The notes under the pieces were generated by a model that was given only the letters and a program-made list of their open reading frames with translations, had not been told where the DNA came from and made no database searches. Source: Ensifer canadensis (GTDB taxonomy: Bacteria; Pseudomonadota; Alphaproteobacteria; Rhizobiales; Rhizobiaceae). From it: a stretch of 64,000 nucleotides of DNA. Positions 18,026-27,158 of the stretch are shown piece by piece (the stretch's first letter is position 1; every line of letters begins with the position of its first letter). The position numbers and the translations under genes were made by a program. The stretch spans positions 1,240,001 to 1,304,000 of the forward strand of contig NZ_CP083371.1 in assembly GCF_017488845.2 (NCBI RefSeq), read 5' to 3'.

Positions 18026-18493
18026 ATGTCAATCTATCTTCTCGCGCTTCTCATCGGCGTGGTCGCCGGCCTTCGCGTCATGACTGCACCTGCCGCCGTC
18101 AGCATTGGTGCGGCCGCCGGCTGGTTGCCGCTTTCCGGCACCTGGGCAGCCTTCATGGGCTTCCGCTTTACGCCTTACATTTTCGGGCTCCTCGCGCTCG
18201 TTGAATTCGTCACCGACCAGTTGCCGAGCACACCGAGCCGCAAGGTGCCGCAACAGTTCGGCGCACGCATCGTCAGCGGCGGATTCTGCGGTGCGGTGCT
18301 GGGCACTGCCGGCGGTTCGTTGGTCGGCGGCCTGATTGCCGGCGTCATCGGCGCCGTGATCGGCACGCTTGGTGGCTATGAGGCGCGCAAACGCCTGGTC
18401 GCAGCCACCGGCGGTAAGGACCTGCCGATTGCCCTGCTGGAAGACGTCGTTGCAGTGCTGCTCGCGCTCTGGGTGGTGTCCTCGGTCCTATGA
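18026..18493 (+). CDS. DUF4126 family membrane protein
   Basis: A 155-residue integral membrane protein with about four to five hydrophobic segments and many glycines, e.g. MSIYLLALLIGVVAGLRVMT at the N-terminus and GGLIAGVIGAVIGTLGGYEA in the third helix pair. The layout matches DUF4126 proteins, whose function is unknown. Start is the ATG at 18026; a TTG one codon earlier is less likely. Its stop overlaps the start of the flavoprotein gene (ATGA), so both are co-translated and probably work together. Confidence 0.8.
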   Translation: MSIYLLALLIGVVAGLRVMTAPAAVSIGAAAGWLPLSGTWAAFMGFRFTPYIFGLLALVEFVTDQLPSTPSRKVPQQFGARIVSGGFCGAVLGTAGGSLVGGLIAGVIGAVIGTLGGYEARKRLVAATGGKDLPIALLEDVVAVLLALWVVSSVL

Positions 18494-19866
18494 CAAAACA
18501 TTTCGACGCCATCATCATCGGCGCAGGCCAGGCGGGACCATCATTGGCCGGTCGTCTGGCCGCGGCCGGCAAGGCCGTGGCGCTTATCGAGCGCAAGCTC
18601 TTCGGCGGCACCTGCGTCAACACCGGCTGCATGCCGACCAAGGCGATGGTCGCCAGCGCCTACGCCGTGCACATGGCGCGTCGCGGTGCCGATTTCGGCG
18701 TGACAACCGGCCCGGTTTCGGTCGATTTCAAGCGCGTCATGGCGCGCAAGGACAAGGTGAGGACCGACGCCCGCACGGGCGTTGAAAACTGGCTCAAGGG
18801 GATGGAAAACTGCACCGTCATCGAAGGTCATGCCCAATTTGAGGACCCGCACACGATCCGGGTGGGCGAAGAAATCCTCACTGCCGACCAGATTTTCCTG
18901 AACACCGGCGGTCGGGCGGCAGTACCGGATTTTCCCGGTGTCGACGACGTGCCTTTTCTCACCAATGTGTCGATGATGGACCAGGATGTTCTTCCAAGGC
19001 ATCTGATCATCGTCGGCGGCAGTTATATCGGCCTTGAATTCGCCCAGATGTTCCGCCGCTTTGGCTCCGAGGTAACGGTGATCGAGAAGGGCCCGAAGCT
19101 GATTGCCCGCGAAGACCCAGATGTCTCAGATGCGGTCCTTGCGATCCTGGAGAAGGAGGGCATCCGGTTTCGGCTCAACGCCGAATGCATTCGTTTCGCC
19201 AGGCGAGGCGACGATGTCGTCGCCGGCGTCGATTGCACCTCGGGCGCGCCGGAGGTCACCGGCTCACATCTGCTGCTTGCGACGGGCCGCCGGCCGAACA
19301 CCGACGATCTCGGGCTCGACAGGGCGGGCGTAAAGACCGACGCGCACGGCTATATTGAGGTCGATGACGCCTTGCGGACCAACGTGCCGCACATCTTCGC
19401 CATGGGAGATTGCAACGGCCGCGGCGCCTTCACCCACACTGCCTATAACGACTTCGAGATCGTCGCCGCCAACCTGCTCGACGGCGAGCAGCGGCGCGTC
19501 AGCGACCGCATCTCCACCTATGCGCTCTATATCGACCCGCCGCTCGGGCGCGCCGGCATGAGCGAGACCGAGGCGCGCAAGACCGGCCGCAAGATTGCCG
19601 TCGGTAGGAGGCCGATGACCCGGGTCGGCCGGGCGGTCGAAAAAGGCGAGACCGAGGGATTCATGAAGGTTGTCGTCGACGCCGACAGCAAGGAGATCCT
19701 CGGCGCATCGATCCTGGGCACCGGCGGCGACGAAGCGGTTCAGAGCATTCTCGACGTCATGTACGCCAAGAAGCCCTACACCACGATCACCCATGCGGTG
19801 CACATTCACCCGACGGTTTCGGAGCTTATCCCGACGGTCTTCGGGGATCTCGCGCCGGCAAACTGA
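18490..19866 (+). CDS. FAD-dependent pyridine nucleotide-disulfide oxidoreductase (mercuric-reductase-like)
   Basis: A 458-residue class-I flavoprotein disulfide reductase. FAD binding: IIIGAGQAGPSLAGRLA (8-24). Redox-active disulfide: C42 and C47 in GGTCVNTGCMPTKAM. NAD(P) site: IIVGGSYIGLEFAQMF; second FAD motif: ATNVPHIFAMGDCNG-like segment with AMGD. The C-terminal HIHPTVSEL supplies the usual catalytic His of the partner subunit. It lacks the N-terminal HMA domain and the C-terminal Cys pair of true MerA, so Hg(II) reduction is unlikely; it belongs to the MerA-like group of unknown substrate. Translationally coupled to the DUF4126 gene. Confidence 0.9.
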   Translation: MTKHFDAIIIGAGQAGPSLAGRLAAAGKAVALIERKLFGGTCVNTGCMPTKAMVASAYAVHMARRGADFGVTTGPVSVDFKRVMARKDKVRTDARTGVENWLKGMENCTVIEGHAQFEDPHTIRVGEEILTADQIFLNTGGRAAVPDFPGVDDVPFLTNVSMMDQDVLPRHLIIVGGSYIGLEFAQMFRRFGSEVTVIEKGPKLIAREDPDVSDAVLAILEKEGIRFRLNAECIRFARRGDDVVAGVDCTSGAPEVTGSHLLLATGRRPNTDDLGLDRAGVKTDAHGYIEVDDALRTNVPHIFAMGDCNGRGAFTHTAYNDFEIVAANLLDGEQRRVSDRISTYALYIDPPLGRAGMSETEARKTGRKIAVGRRPMTRVGRAVEKGETEGFMKVVVDADSKEILGASILGTGGDEAVQSILDVMYAKKPYTTITHAVHIHPTVSELIPTVFGDLAPAN

Positions 19867-19887
19867 CGGTCGGCAAGCCGACCGTCA
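19864..19887. terminator. Stem-loop between convergent genes
   Basis: TGACGGTCGGC (19864-19874) and GCCGACCGTCA (19877-19887) form a perfect inverted repeat that starts on the flavoprotein stop codon and ends 9 bp before the stop of the convergent M20 gene. No strong U-run follows, but the position fits a shared terminator. Confidence 0.6.
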
Positions 19888-19896
19888 GGTGTTGGT

Positions 19897-21048
19897 TCAG
19901 ACCAGCGCAGAGCGTGCGAGATGGTAGAAATACATCGCGCCACGTTCGAGGATTTCGTCGTTGAAGTCGTAGCGCGTGGTGTGGAGCCCGCTGCTCTCAC
20001 CATTGCCAATCAGCACGTAGGCGCCGGGAACCTCTTCGAGCAGGAAGGAAAAGTCCTCGCTGCCCATCAACGGCTGGGCGAGTTCGACGAACGCGCCTTC
20101 ACCGAATTTCTCGCTGATCACGGCGCGCGCCTCTGCGACCGCCTCCGCGTCGTTGATGGTCGCGGGATAACCGACCTGCCAGCCGAAAGTAACATCGGCA
20201 TTGAAGCTCTGCGCCTGGAAACGCGCAATCTGCTCGACGCGCTCCTGCAACTGCTTTCGCACGGCAGGATCGGTTGCCCGCATGCTGATCTCCAGCACTG
20301 CGGTGTCGGGAATGATGTTGGACGCCGAGCCCGATTGGAACGAACCGACGGTCACGACCGAGGGCTGATGCGGCGAGACGTTGCGCGACACGAGCGTCTG
20401 CAGCGCCATGACGACGCTTGAGCCGACGACCACCGGATCGACCGTCAGTTCCGGCTGCGCCCCATGGCCGCCTTTGCCCCTGATCGTCAGCGTCAGCACA
20501 TCGATCGAGGCGGCCATGGCACCGGCGCGCGTCGAGAAGGTACCGGCCGGCAGACCTGGCCAGTTGTGAAGCGCAAAGACGCGCTCGCAGGGAAAGCGCT
20601 TGAACAGGCCGTCCTCGATCATCAGCTTGCCGCCGCCGAAATTCTCCTCGGCGGGCTGGAAGATCAGATGCACGGTTCCGTTGAAACTCGCATCCTGCGA
20701 CAGCGCCCAGGCGGCGCCCAGCAGCATGCTCGTGTGACCGTCATGGCCGCAGGCATGCATCGCGCCGGGATGCTGGCTCTGATAGGCGAGTCCTGTTTCT
20801 TCCTGCATCGGCAGCGCATCCATGTCGGCACGAAAGCCGATCGACCGGTTGCTGTTGCCGCGCTTCAGTGTCGCGACGATGCCGGTCGTTGCAAGCCCGC
20901 GCGTCACCTCGAAGCCCCAGGACTGCAGCAGGCCGGCGACGAATTCCGAGGTCTTCACTTCAGACAGGCCGATCTCCGGCATCTCGTGCAGCTTGTGGCG
21001 GATATTGACGAGTTCAGGCAGGAATTTCGACAGGATCACGTCGCGCAT
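19897..21048 (-). CDS. M20 family amidohydrolase (hippurate/N-acyl-amino-acid hydrolase type)
   Basis: A 383-residue zinc amidohydrolase of the M20/HipO group. Metal-site motifs are HACGHDGHTSMLLGAAW and GSEDFSFLLEEVPGAY; an NxPGLPAGTF-type region precedes the dimerisation domain. Such enzymes remove acyl groups from amino acids (hippurate, N-acetyl or indole-acetyl conjugates). Start set at MRDVILSKFLPELVNIRHKL, with GAGGAGAACACC upstream; the longer frame overlaps the ATPase gene. As the last gene of the DDAH/CtlX/ornithine-cyclodeaminase operon it probably deacylates an imported arginine or ornithine conjugate, which is inference. Confidence 0.9.
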   Translation of the reverse strand: MRDVILSKFLPELVNIRHKLHEMPEIGLSEVKTSEFVAGLLQSWGFEVTRGLATTGIVATLKRGNSNRSIGFRADMDALPMQEETGLAYQSQHPGAMHACGHDGHTSMLLGAAWALSQDASFNGTVHLIFQPAEENFGGGKLMIEDGLFKRFPCERVFALHNWPGLPAGTFSTRAGAMAASIDVLTLTIRGKGGHGAQPELTVDPVVVGSSVVMALQTLVSRNVSPHQPSVVTVGSFQSGSASNIIPDTAVLEISMRATDPAVRKQLQERVEQIARFQAQSFNADVTFGWQVGYPATINDAEAVAEARAVISEKFGEGAFVELAQPLMGSEDFSFLLEEVPGAYVLIGNGESSGLHTTRYDFNDEILERGAMYFYHLARSALV

Positions 21049-21058
21049 GGTGTTCTCC

Positions 21059-21826
21059 TCAAGCCATCTGCAGGAACTGGCGCAGGCGCGCCGACTTCGG
21101 GTCACGCATGACCTGCGACGGGGCGCCGCGTTCTTCAACGAGCCCCTTGTGAAGGAAGATGACTTCGCTGGAGATGTCGCGCGCCAGCGACATTTCATGC
21201 GTCACCATCACCATGGTGCGCCCCTCCTCCGCCAGTTTCTTGATGACCAGCAGCACCTCGTTGACGAGTTCCGGGTCCAGCGCCGATGTCGGCTCGTCGA
21301 AGAGCATCACATCGGGTTTCATCGCCAAAGCCCGCGCGATCGCTGCGCGTTGCTGCTGGCCGCCCGAAAGCTGGTTGGGATAGTGGTCGCGCTTCGGCGT
21401 GATGCCGACCTTCTCCATCAGCACCTCGGCCTCGCCGACGGCGTCCTTGCGCGTCATGCCAAGCACATGCATCGGCCCCTCGATGATGTTTTCGAGGATG
21501 GTCTTGTGGGACCAGAGATTGAAGCTCTGGAACACCATGCCGAGGCGGGTGCGGATATGCTCGAGCTGGCGCTTGTCGGCGGCAACGAGCTTGCCGTCCT
21601 TGCCCTTCAACGTCCTGATCACTTCGCCCGATACCGAGATTTCGCCCTCGTCGGGCGTCTCGAGATAGTTGATGCAGCGCAGCAGCGTGCTTTTGCCAGA
21701 GCCGCTGCTGCCGATCAGCGAAATGACGTCGCCGGATTTCGCTTCGAACGAAACACCCTTGAGTACCTCGACCGAGCCGAAGCTCTTGTGGATGTTCTTC
21801 ACTGACAGTGCGGTTGCGACCATCAT
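21059..21826 (-). CDS. Polar amino-acid ABC transporter ATP-binding protein (HisP/OccP type)
   Basis: A 255-residue ATPase of the polar amino-acid uptake family. Walker [10 protein letters not shown], signature [15 protein letters not shown], Walker [18 protein letters not shown]-loop [15 protein letters not shown] ribosome-binding site precedes two adjacent ATG codons. It serves the two permeases and the family-3 binding protein upstream. Within the operon it lies 10 bp before the M20 gene. Confidence 0.95.
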   Translation of the reverse strand: MMVATALSVKNIHKSFGSVEVLKGVSFEAKSGDVISLIGSSGSGKSTLLRCINYLETPDEGEISVSGEVIRTLKGKDGKLVAADKRQLEHIRTRLGMVFQSFNLWSHKTILENIIEGPMHVLGMTRKDAVGEAEVLMEKVGITPKRDHYPNQLSGGQQQRAAIARALAMKPDVMLFDEPTSALDPELVNEVLLVIKKLAEEGRTMVMVTHEMSLARDISSEVIFLHKGLVEERGAPSQVMRDPKSARLRQFLQMA

Positions 21827-21860
21827 CGTTCCTCCCGTGGCGCCTCTGCGCGCCGTGTAC

Positions 21861-22562
21861 CTATGCCTTCGCCGTGCGGTAGCGGGTCAGCCGCTTTTCG
21901 ACGACGTTCATCACTCGCGTCAGAATGAAGACGACGGTGAAATAGATGATGCCGGCCGCGATCAACGGCTCGAAGATCAACAGCGACTGACGCTGCAGCA
22001 TGCGCGCGGTGCCCATCACCTCGAGAATGGTGATCGTCGAGGCGAGCGAGGTCGTCTTCAAAAGGATGATCAGATCGCCCGTCAGAACCGGCAAGCAGGA
22101 TCGCAGCGCCTGCGGCAGCGTGATCCGCCTGAGTATCATCGACGATCGCATGCCGATCGATTTTGCGGCCTCGATCTGCCCACGCGGGATCGCCTTGATC
22201 GCGCCGCGGATGACTTCGGCATTGTAGGCCGCCTGGTTGAGGCTGAGCGCGAAGATCGCGTACCACAGGCCGTCGCGAAGATACGGCCACAGGAAGCTGT
22301 GGCGAACCCAGGTTCCCGGCAGGACCTGCCCGAGGCCGTAATAGATGAGATAAATCTGCACGAGTAGCGGCGTACCGCGAAACGCGAAGGTGAAGACATA
22401 GGCCGGCATCGATAGGATGCGTCGGGTCGAAAGCCGGGCGAGCGCGACAAACGTGCCTATGACCAGACCGAAGACGCCGGCAACGGCGGTCAACAGCAGC
22501 GTCAGCGGGGTCGCCTTGATGAGCGCCGGCAAGAAGCCGACAACGTTGGAGATCGTTTCCAT
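21861..22562 (-). CDS. Polar amino-acid ABC transporter permease (HisM type)
   Basis: A 233-residue permease with about five hydrophobic segments. FAFRGTPLLVQIYLIYYGLG is the usual segment after helix 2 and IPRGQIEAAKSIGMRSSMIL the ATPase-coupling loop of the His/Glu/Gln/Arg/opine subfamily. ATG at 22562 overlaps the stop of the preceding permease by one base (TGATG), so they are coupled. It pairs with the HisQ-type partner to form the channel. Confidence 0.94.
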   Translation of the reverse strand: METISNVVGFLPALIKATPLTLLLTAVAGVFGLVIGTFVALARLSTRRILSMPAYVFTFAFRGTPLLVQIYLIYYGLGQVLPGTWVRHSFLWPYLRDGLWYAIFALSLNQAAYNAEVIRGAIKAIPRGQIEAAKSIGMRSSMILRRITLPQALRSCLPVLTGDLIILLKTTSLASTITILEVMGTARMLQRQSLLIFEPLIAAGIIYFTVVFILTRVMNVVEKRLTRYRTAKA

Positions 22563-23275
22563 CAATTGTGCCCCCGGTTAAGGCGGCGTTCGATCTGCGC
22601 GATCACCAAGGCTGAGACAAGCGTAATCAGCAGGAACAGGACGGCCGTCAACCCGTAGAAGAAAATGTATTGCTTGGTGCCCGCGGCAGCGCGGTAGCCG
22701 GTATAGAGCAACTCGCTGAACGAGCCGAGCACGCTGATGATGGCGCTTTCCTTGGTGATGGAAAGCCAGAGATTGCCCATGCCGGGCACGGCGTGGCGCA
22801 TCATCTGCGGCAGCACGATACGGGTGAAGACCTTGCGTGGCCGCATGCCGATCGAAACCGCAGCCTCGATCTGCCCGGGCGGAACGGCGAGGAAGGCCGA
22901 ACGCAGCACTTCTGTCATGAACGCGCCGGAGACGAAGGCAAGCGCGATGATTGCCGCCCAGAACGAGCTGAACTGAAACGTCTCGGCGACGAGACCAAAA
23001 TGCTTCAGCAGCCGCTCAGCGCCGCTCGCCACCGAGAAATACAGAAGCAGGATAACCAGGAGTTCGGGAAGCGAACGCACGACGGTCGTGTAGATATCGG
23101 CCAGAAGACGTGGCAAGCGGTGCTTCGACAGCTTGCCGGCAGCGCCCAGCAGCCCGAAGACGACCGCGACTGCATAGGCGACCACGGATACCTGCAGCGT
23201 CATCACCAGGCCCCAGGCGAAATCATCGCCCCAGCCCTCGCCGCCCCAGGCAAGCAATTGCCAGTAATACTCCAT
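22562..23275 (-). CDS. Polar amino-acid ABC transporter permease (HisQ type)
   Basis: A 237-residue permease beginning MEYYWQLLAWGGEGWGDDFA, a start pattern common to HisQ/OccQ proteins. VRSLPELLVILLLYFS and the coupling loop VPPGQIEAAVSIGMRPRKVF mark the family. It lies 124 bp after the binding-protein gene, with a hairpin in that gap. Confidence 0.94.
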   Translation of the reverse strand: MEYYWQLLAWGGEGWGDDFAWGLVMTLQVSVVAYAVAVVFGLLGAAGKLSKHRLPRLLADIYTTVVRSLPELLVILLLYFSVASGAERLLKHFGLVAETFQFSSFWAAIIALAFVSGAFMTEVLRSAFLAVPPGQIEAAVSIGMRPRKVFTRIVLPQMMRHAVPGMGNLWLSITKESAIISVLGSFSELLYTGYRAAAGTKQYIFFYGLTAVLFLLITLVSALVIAQIERRLNRGHN

Positions 23276-23354
23276 CCGTCGCTACCTGTTCCCGATTGGT
23301 GTCGTCAGCCAAAGGCTGCGATGATGCCCCGGACGCTGCGGTCCGTTTGGCGAT

Positions 23355-23386
23355 CGAGGGCGAAGGGCCTCGGCCCGTCGCCCTCG
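23355..23386. repeat. GC hairpin between binding-protein and permease genes
   Basis: CGAGGGCGA (23355-23363) pairs with TCGCCCTCG (23378-23386). The inner 14 bases can pair further. No U-run follows on the leftward transcript, so it probably protects the 3' end of the binding-protein message rather than stopping transcription completely. Confidence 0.55.
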
Positions 23387-23399
23387 AAAACGTCCGTTA

Positions 23400-24200
23400 T
23401 CACTTCTTGCCGAAGATCCACTTGTCGACGAGCGTCTTGATCTGCCCATCCTTTTCGAGAGCGGCGAGGCCGGCATTGACCTTCTCGAGGTTCGCAGCGT
23501 CGCCCTTGCGCACCGCATAGGCAACACCTTCGCCGAGTACGGCGTTCTTGGGAACCTCGACCTTGATTTCGTAGTCGGCGCCGTCAGGCGACTTCAGGAA
23601 CGTCTGGATGTAGAGGTCCGGGATCAGAACGTAGTCGACGCGGCCGGCGACGAGATCGGCGACGGAGTTGTCGGCGGTATCGTAGCTCTTGGCCTCGGCG
23701 CCCGGCAGATACTTGGCGACGTAGGCCGATTGCACGCTCGACGTCTGAACGCCGATGATCTTGCCCTCGACGCTGGCCGGATCGATGATCTGGCCACCGC
23801 CGTCGGCGGCGTCGGTCGTCTTGATCTCGCTGGTGTCGGACTTGGCGCCGACGAAGGACGTGCCTTCGGTGTAGTAAGGCGTCGAGAAGTCGACGACCTT
23901 GCGGCGCTCATCGGTGATCGAGAACGCACCGATGATGAAATCGACCTTGTTTTCCTTCAGCGACGGGATGAGGCCATCCCACGCCATCTGGTTGATGTCG
24001 CACTTCACGGCCATCTTTTCGCAGAGGGCACGCGACAGGTCGGCTTCAAGGCCTTCCCATTCGCCGCCGGCGTTGACCTGCGTGAACGGCATGTAGGGCT
24101 CGGGCGTCATGCCCAGACGCAGCGTGTCCTCAGCGAAAGCAGCGCTTGCCGCCATGGTGAGGGCGATCCCCGCGAACAGGGCCGACTTGAAAGTTCTCAT
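23400..24200 (-). CDS. Amino-acid ABC substrate-binding protein (family 3, Lys/Arg/Orn/opine-like)
   Basis: A 266-residue periplasmic binding protein with a signal peptide (MRTFKSALFAGIALTMAASA, cut near AFAEDT). Family-3 motifs are seen: LRLGMTPEPYMPFT at the mature N-terminus, WDGLIPSLKENKVDFIIGAF, TDERRKVVDFSTPYY, and the IIGVQTSSVQSAY ligand loop. A good GGAGGAAAC ribosome-binding site precedes the ATG. It sits 30 bp after the DDAH gene, so the ligand is expected to be a guanidino or ureido amino acid such as methylarginine, arginine or citrulline; this is contextual inference. Confidence 0.93.
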   Translation of the reverse strand: MRTFKSALFAGIALTMAASAAFAEDTLRLGMTPEPYMPFTQVNAGGEWEGLEADLSRALCEKMAVKCDINQMAWDGLIPSLKENKVDFIIGAFSITDERRKVVDFSTPYYTEGTSFVGAKSDTSEIKTTDAADGGGQIIDPASVEGKIIGVQTSSVQSAYVAKYLPGAEAKSYDTADNSVADLVAGRVDYVLIPDLYIQTFLKSPDGADYEIKVEVPKNAVLGEGVAYAVRKGDAANLEKVNAGLAALEKDGQIKTLVDKWIFGKK

Positions 24201-24230
24201 GATGTTTCCTCCGCGAATATTATGTCTGGA

Positions 24231-25034
24231 TCAGAGCGTGTTGCTGAACCAGCGCAGCGACATGCAGGACAGGCCGGCGTCGATCTTGCCGATTTCAGTC
24301 GTCTTCATCGGCACGACCTTGTAGCCGAGCTTGTCGAGCATCTCGATCGTGCGCGGGAAGTCGGAGCCAACCATGACGACGTCGTTGACGCGCAGCGCAT
24401 TGGCCGCCGGCTCTTCGCCTTCGGGAATAATGACCTGCTTGAAGCGGTCGAACACGCCGGACTTGGCAAGACGAGCGGTCGAGAGCACGGTTTCCTCATC
24501 GAGCAGCGAGCAATCGGTCTTGAAGTGCAATACGCCTTCCGGTGTGGTGACGATCTCGCTCTTGCGGCCGAGCTTGTCGAGGCACGCCTGCAGCGCTTCG
24601 GCGCCGACCTTGTCGGTGCGGGCGGAAAGACCGATCATCACGCTTTCGCGGGTCGTCAGCACGTCGCCGCCATCGGCAAGGCCGGTGCCCGGCAGATCGA
24701 GAACCGTCTCGAACATCGCGCGAAGCGTCGGCTCGATCTCGATGGTTTCCTTGACGCGGGTGGCAGCACCCGGACGCAGGAGGATCGCGCCTTCGGTGAA
24801 CACCAGCGCCGGATCTTCGACGAAGATCGAATCCGGGAAGGCTTCGAGCGCCGGAAGCACGGTGACCTTGACGCCCGCATCCTTCATCGCAGCGATGTAG
24901 GTATCGTGCTCGGCCTTCACGCCCTCATAGGTCGGATTGCCACGGTCATCGGCACGCAGGCCGTTGACGACGGTGGTCGAGGGCGTGCGGACGATGATGT
25001 TGTTGAAATTGTAGACGGGGCGTGCTTGCGACAT
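24231..25034 (-). CDS. ddaH: Dimethylarginine dimethylaminohydrolase (DDAH) family protein
   Basis: A 267-residue member of the guanidino-group-modifying superfamily. DDAH hydrolyses N-omega-methylated arginine to citrulline plus (di)methylamine by a covalent thiouronium intermediate. FPDSIFVEDPALVF (66-79) forms the substrate-carboxylate site, His170 (GVLHFKTD) and Cys257 (GLSCMSL) are the catalytic pair; the acidic residue that precedes them falls in DGGD (121-124). Length matches bacterial DDAH (about 255-270). Start at MSQARPVYNFNNIIVRTP, 31 bp after the CtlX gene; a longer frame upstream belongs to CtlX shadow sequence. Arginine deiminase is a less likely alternative, because ADI is much longer. 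Confidence 0.88.
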   Translation of the reverse strand: MSQARPVYNFNNIIVRTPSTTVVNGLRADDRGNPTYEGVKAEHDTYIAAMKDAGVKVTVLPALEAFPDSIFVEDPALVFTEGAILLRPGAATRVKETIEIEPTLRAMFETVLDLPGTGLADGGDVLTTRESVMIGLSARTDKVGAEALQACLDKLGRKSEIVTTPEGVLHFKTDCSLLDEETVLSTARLAKSGVFDRFKQVIIPEGEEPAANALRVNDVVMVGSDFPRTIEMLDKLGYKVVPMKTTEIGKIDAGLSCMSLRWFSNTL

Positions 25035-25065
25035 TTGTAGTACCTTTGGCTTGGATGAGGTGCTT

Positions 25066-26037
25066 CTATCGATCGGATGTGGCGGCGTAAAGCTTTTGCG
25101 TACCGGCGGGTTCTCTGCGTGACAAATGCACGCCGGCGAGCATGCAGCGCACGGAGCCGCCGGCAAGCTCGATGGTCGGCACGTCGAAGGCGAGCACGCG
25201 CGCCGAAACCTCGATCGCCTTGACCTGGTCCGGCCGAAGCGACGCAAGCGCACGCGCCGACATCACGACGACACGGCCATCGGCGCCGTCGAGTTCGATC
25301 GCGTTGCCGGCAAAATTCTCGATCTGATCGATCGTGAGATCGATGACCTGCCGGCCCGTTTCCTCCAGCCGCGCGCAAATTTCCTGTCGCCTTGCCGCGT
25401 CGGGGATCATGCTGGTGCCGATCAGCGCGAAATCCGTACCGATGCACATCAGCACATTGGTATGGTAGATCGAGTTGCCGTTGCGGTCGACCGCACCAAA
25501 CACCATCGGCTCGAAGTTGAAGTGGGTGCAGAAGCGCTCCAGCGCCACCTCGTTGGTGCGGTTCGACCGGGCCGCATAGGCCACGCGACCGATATGGTCG
25601 AGCACCATGGCGCCGGTGCCTTCAAGATAGACGCCGTCCTTTTCGAGGCCTGAGTAGTCGATCACGTCCTGGACGCGATACTCGTTCTTGAGCATCTCGA
25701 TGATGTCGGCGCGGCGTTCGCTCTGACGGCTTTCCGAATACATCGGATAGATGGCCACATGTCCGCCCGAATGGGTGGAGAACCAGTTGTTCGGGAACAC
25801 CGAGTCCGGACGGGTCATCGTCTCGTCTTCGAACAGGTGGACGGCGACGCCGGCGGCCGACAGGCCATCAGCCATGCGCGTCACTTCATCAAAAGCGGCA
25901 GTTGCGATCGCCGAGGGCTTGCGCGCCTCGTCAGTCGACTGGAAGGCATTGTCCTTGGCCGTCATCGGGTTCGGGCCGAAATGGTGCGGACGGATCATCA
26001 CGACACCCTTCGGCGCCTGTACGGACAGTCTCTTCAT
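25066..26037 (-). CDS. ctlX: CtlX-type citrulline hydrolase (amidinotransferase/deiminase fold)
   Basis: A 323-residue protein of the same pentein fold as DDAH but a different family. The N-terminal MIRPHHFGPNPMTAKDNAFQ is the CtlX hallmark. Catalytic residues should be Glu139 (LEGTGAM), His192 (YHTNVLM) and Cys298 (GGSVRCMLAGVHL). CtlX proteins are reported to convert citrulline to ornithine, carbon dioxide and ammonia. Start chosen at MKRLSVQAPKGVV; the stop of the ornithine cyclodeaminase gene is 1 bp upstream, so coupling is tight. It would join DDAH (citrulline source) to ornithine cyclodeaminase (ornithine sink). Confidence 0.85.
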   Translation of the reverse strand: MKRLSVQAPKGVVMIRPHHFGPNPMTAKDNAFQSTDEARKPSAIATAAFDEVTRMADGLSAAGVAVHLFEDETMTRPDSVFPNNWFSTHSGGHVAIYPMYSESRQSERRADIIEMLKNEYRVQDVIDYSGLEKDGVYLEGTGAMVLDHIGRVAYAARSNRTNEVALERFCTHFNFEPMVFGAVDRNGNSIYHTNVLMCIGTDFALIGTSMIPDAARRQEICARLEETGRQVIDLTIDQIENFAGNAIELDGADGRVVVMSARALASLRPDQVKAIEVSARVLAFDVPTIELAGGSVRCMLAGVHLSRREPAGTQKLYAATSDR

Positions 26038-26038
26038 C

Positions 26039-27088
26039 TCAGGCAACGCTCCGCTCGGCAATGACAGCGGCCGCCGGCTGCTTGAACAGTCCGTAGAGAT
26101 CACGCGGATGCTCCGGCTGCGTCGTCAGGTCGAGCTCGGTGTAGAAGGCCGTGCCCTGGATCCTGTCACGAAGGAAGCGCAGCGCCGAAAAGTCTTCCGT
26201 GGCAAAGCCGACGGAATCAAAGATGGTGATCTGCGAGCCCAACCGGCGGCCTTCAGCCTCGCCGGCAATCACGCGCCAGAGTTCGATCACCGGGAAGTCC
26301 GGCGCCATCTGCTGGATTTCTCCTTCGATCCGCGTCTGCTCCGGATATTCGACGAAGACATCGGCACGACGCAGGATATCGCCCTGCAGTTCGGTCTTGC
26401 CGGGGCAGTCGCCCCCTACGGCGTTGATGTGCACGCCGGCGCCGACCATATTGTCGGAGAGGATCGTCGCGTTGCGCTTGTCGGCCGTCACCGTCGTGAT
26501 GATGTCGGCGCCAGCAACGGCCTCTTCTGCGGTCTTGGCGACAACGATATCGAAATCCATGTCGGCGAGGTTCTTCAGGAACTTGTCCGCCGCTTCGATG
26601 TCGATATCGAACACCTGCAGGCGCTTGATCCCGAGCAGGGCCCGGAAGGCGAGCGCCTGGAATTCCGACTGCGCGCCAAGCCCGATGATCGCCATCGAGC
26701 GGGCATCGGGGCGAGCCAGGTACTTTGCGGCCAATGCAGAGGTCGCCGCCGTGCGCAGACCCGTCATGATCGTCATCTCGGAGACGAGGCAGGGATAACC
26801 AGTGCTGACGTCCGAGAGAACACCGAAGGCCGTCACAGTCTGCAAGCCAACATTCGGATTCTTCGGGTGGCCGTTGACGTATTTGAAGCCGTAATGCTCG
26901 CCGTCGGACGTCGGCATCAATTCGATGACCCCCGTCTTCGAATGGCTCGCCAGCCGCGGGGTTTTCTCAAAAGCGTTCCACCTGCGGAAATCGTCTTCGA
27001 TATATTCCGCAAGACCCAACAGGAACGTTTCAATGCCGATCGATTTGACCAGCTCGATTACGTTGCCGACACCGACATACTGAACCAC
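26039..27088 (-). CDS. Ornithine cyclodeaminase
   Basis: A 349-residue NAD-dependent enzyme of the OCD/mu-crystallin family that turns L-ornithine into L-proline and ammonia. Visible: RVASH-type substrate site (PRLASHSKTGVIELMPTSD), FKYVNGHP, NAD-binding GLGAQSEFQALAF, TTVTADKRNATI, VGGDCPGKTEL and the catalytic Asp in FDSVGFATEDF. A GTG start at 27088 with GGAGA seven bases upstream gives an N-terminus that aligns without gap to Pseudomonas ornithine cyclodeaminase and the same total length. An ATG at 27169 would overlap the TTGCGCAA operator and add AT-rich, non-family sequence. First gene of the leftward methylarginine operon, divergent from an Lrp regulator. Confidence 0.92.
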   Translation of the reverse strand: MVQYVGVGNVIELVKSIGIETFLLGLAEYIEDDFRRWNAFEKTPRLASHSKTGVIELMPTSDGEHYGFKYVNGHPKNPNVGLQTVTAFGVLSDVSTGYPCLVSEMTIMTGLRTAATSALAAKYLARPDARSMAIIGLGAQSEFQALAFRALLGIKRLQVFDIDIEAADKFLKNLADMDFDIVVAKTAEEAVAGADIITTVTADKRNATILSDNMVGAGVHINAVGGDCPGKTELQGDILRRADVFVEYPEQTRIEGEIQQMAPDFPVIELWRVIAGEAEGRRLGSQITIFDSVGFATEDFSALRFLRDRIQGTAFYTELDLTTQPEHPRDLYGLFKQPAAAVIAERSVA

Positions 27089-27158
27089 GATTTCATCTCC
27101 ATCGGGAAATTCGATGAGGTCAGCGTAGGCACGCAAGAAGCGAGTTGAAATTTTAAAC

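Noticed and set aside
18490..19866. Calling the flavoprotein a mercuric reductase (merA).
   Set aside because: It lacks the HMA domain, the C-terminal Cys pair and any mer neighbours; only the general disulfide reductase fold is supported.
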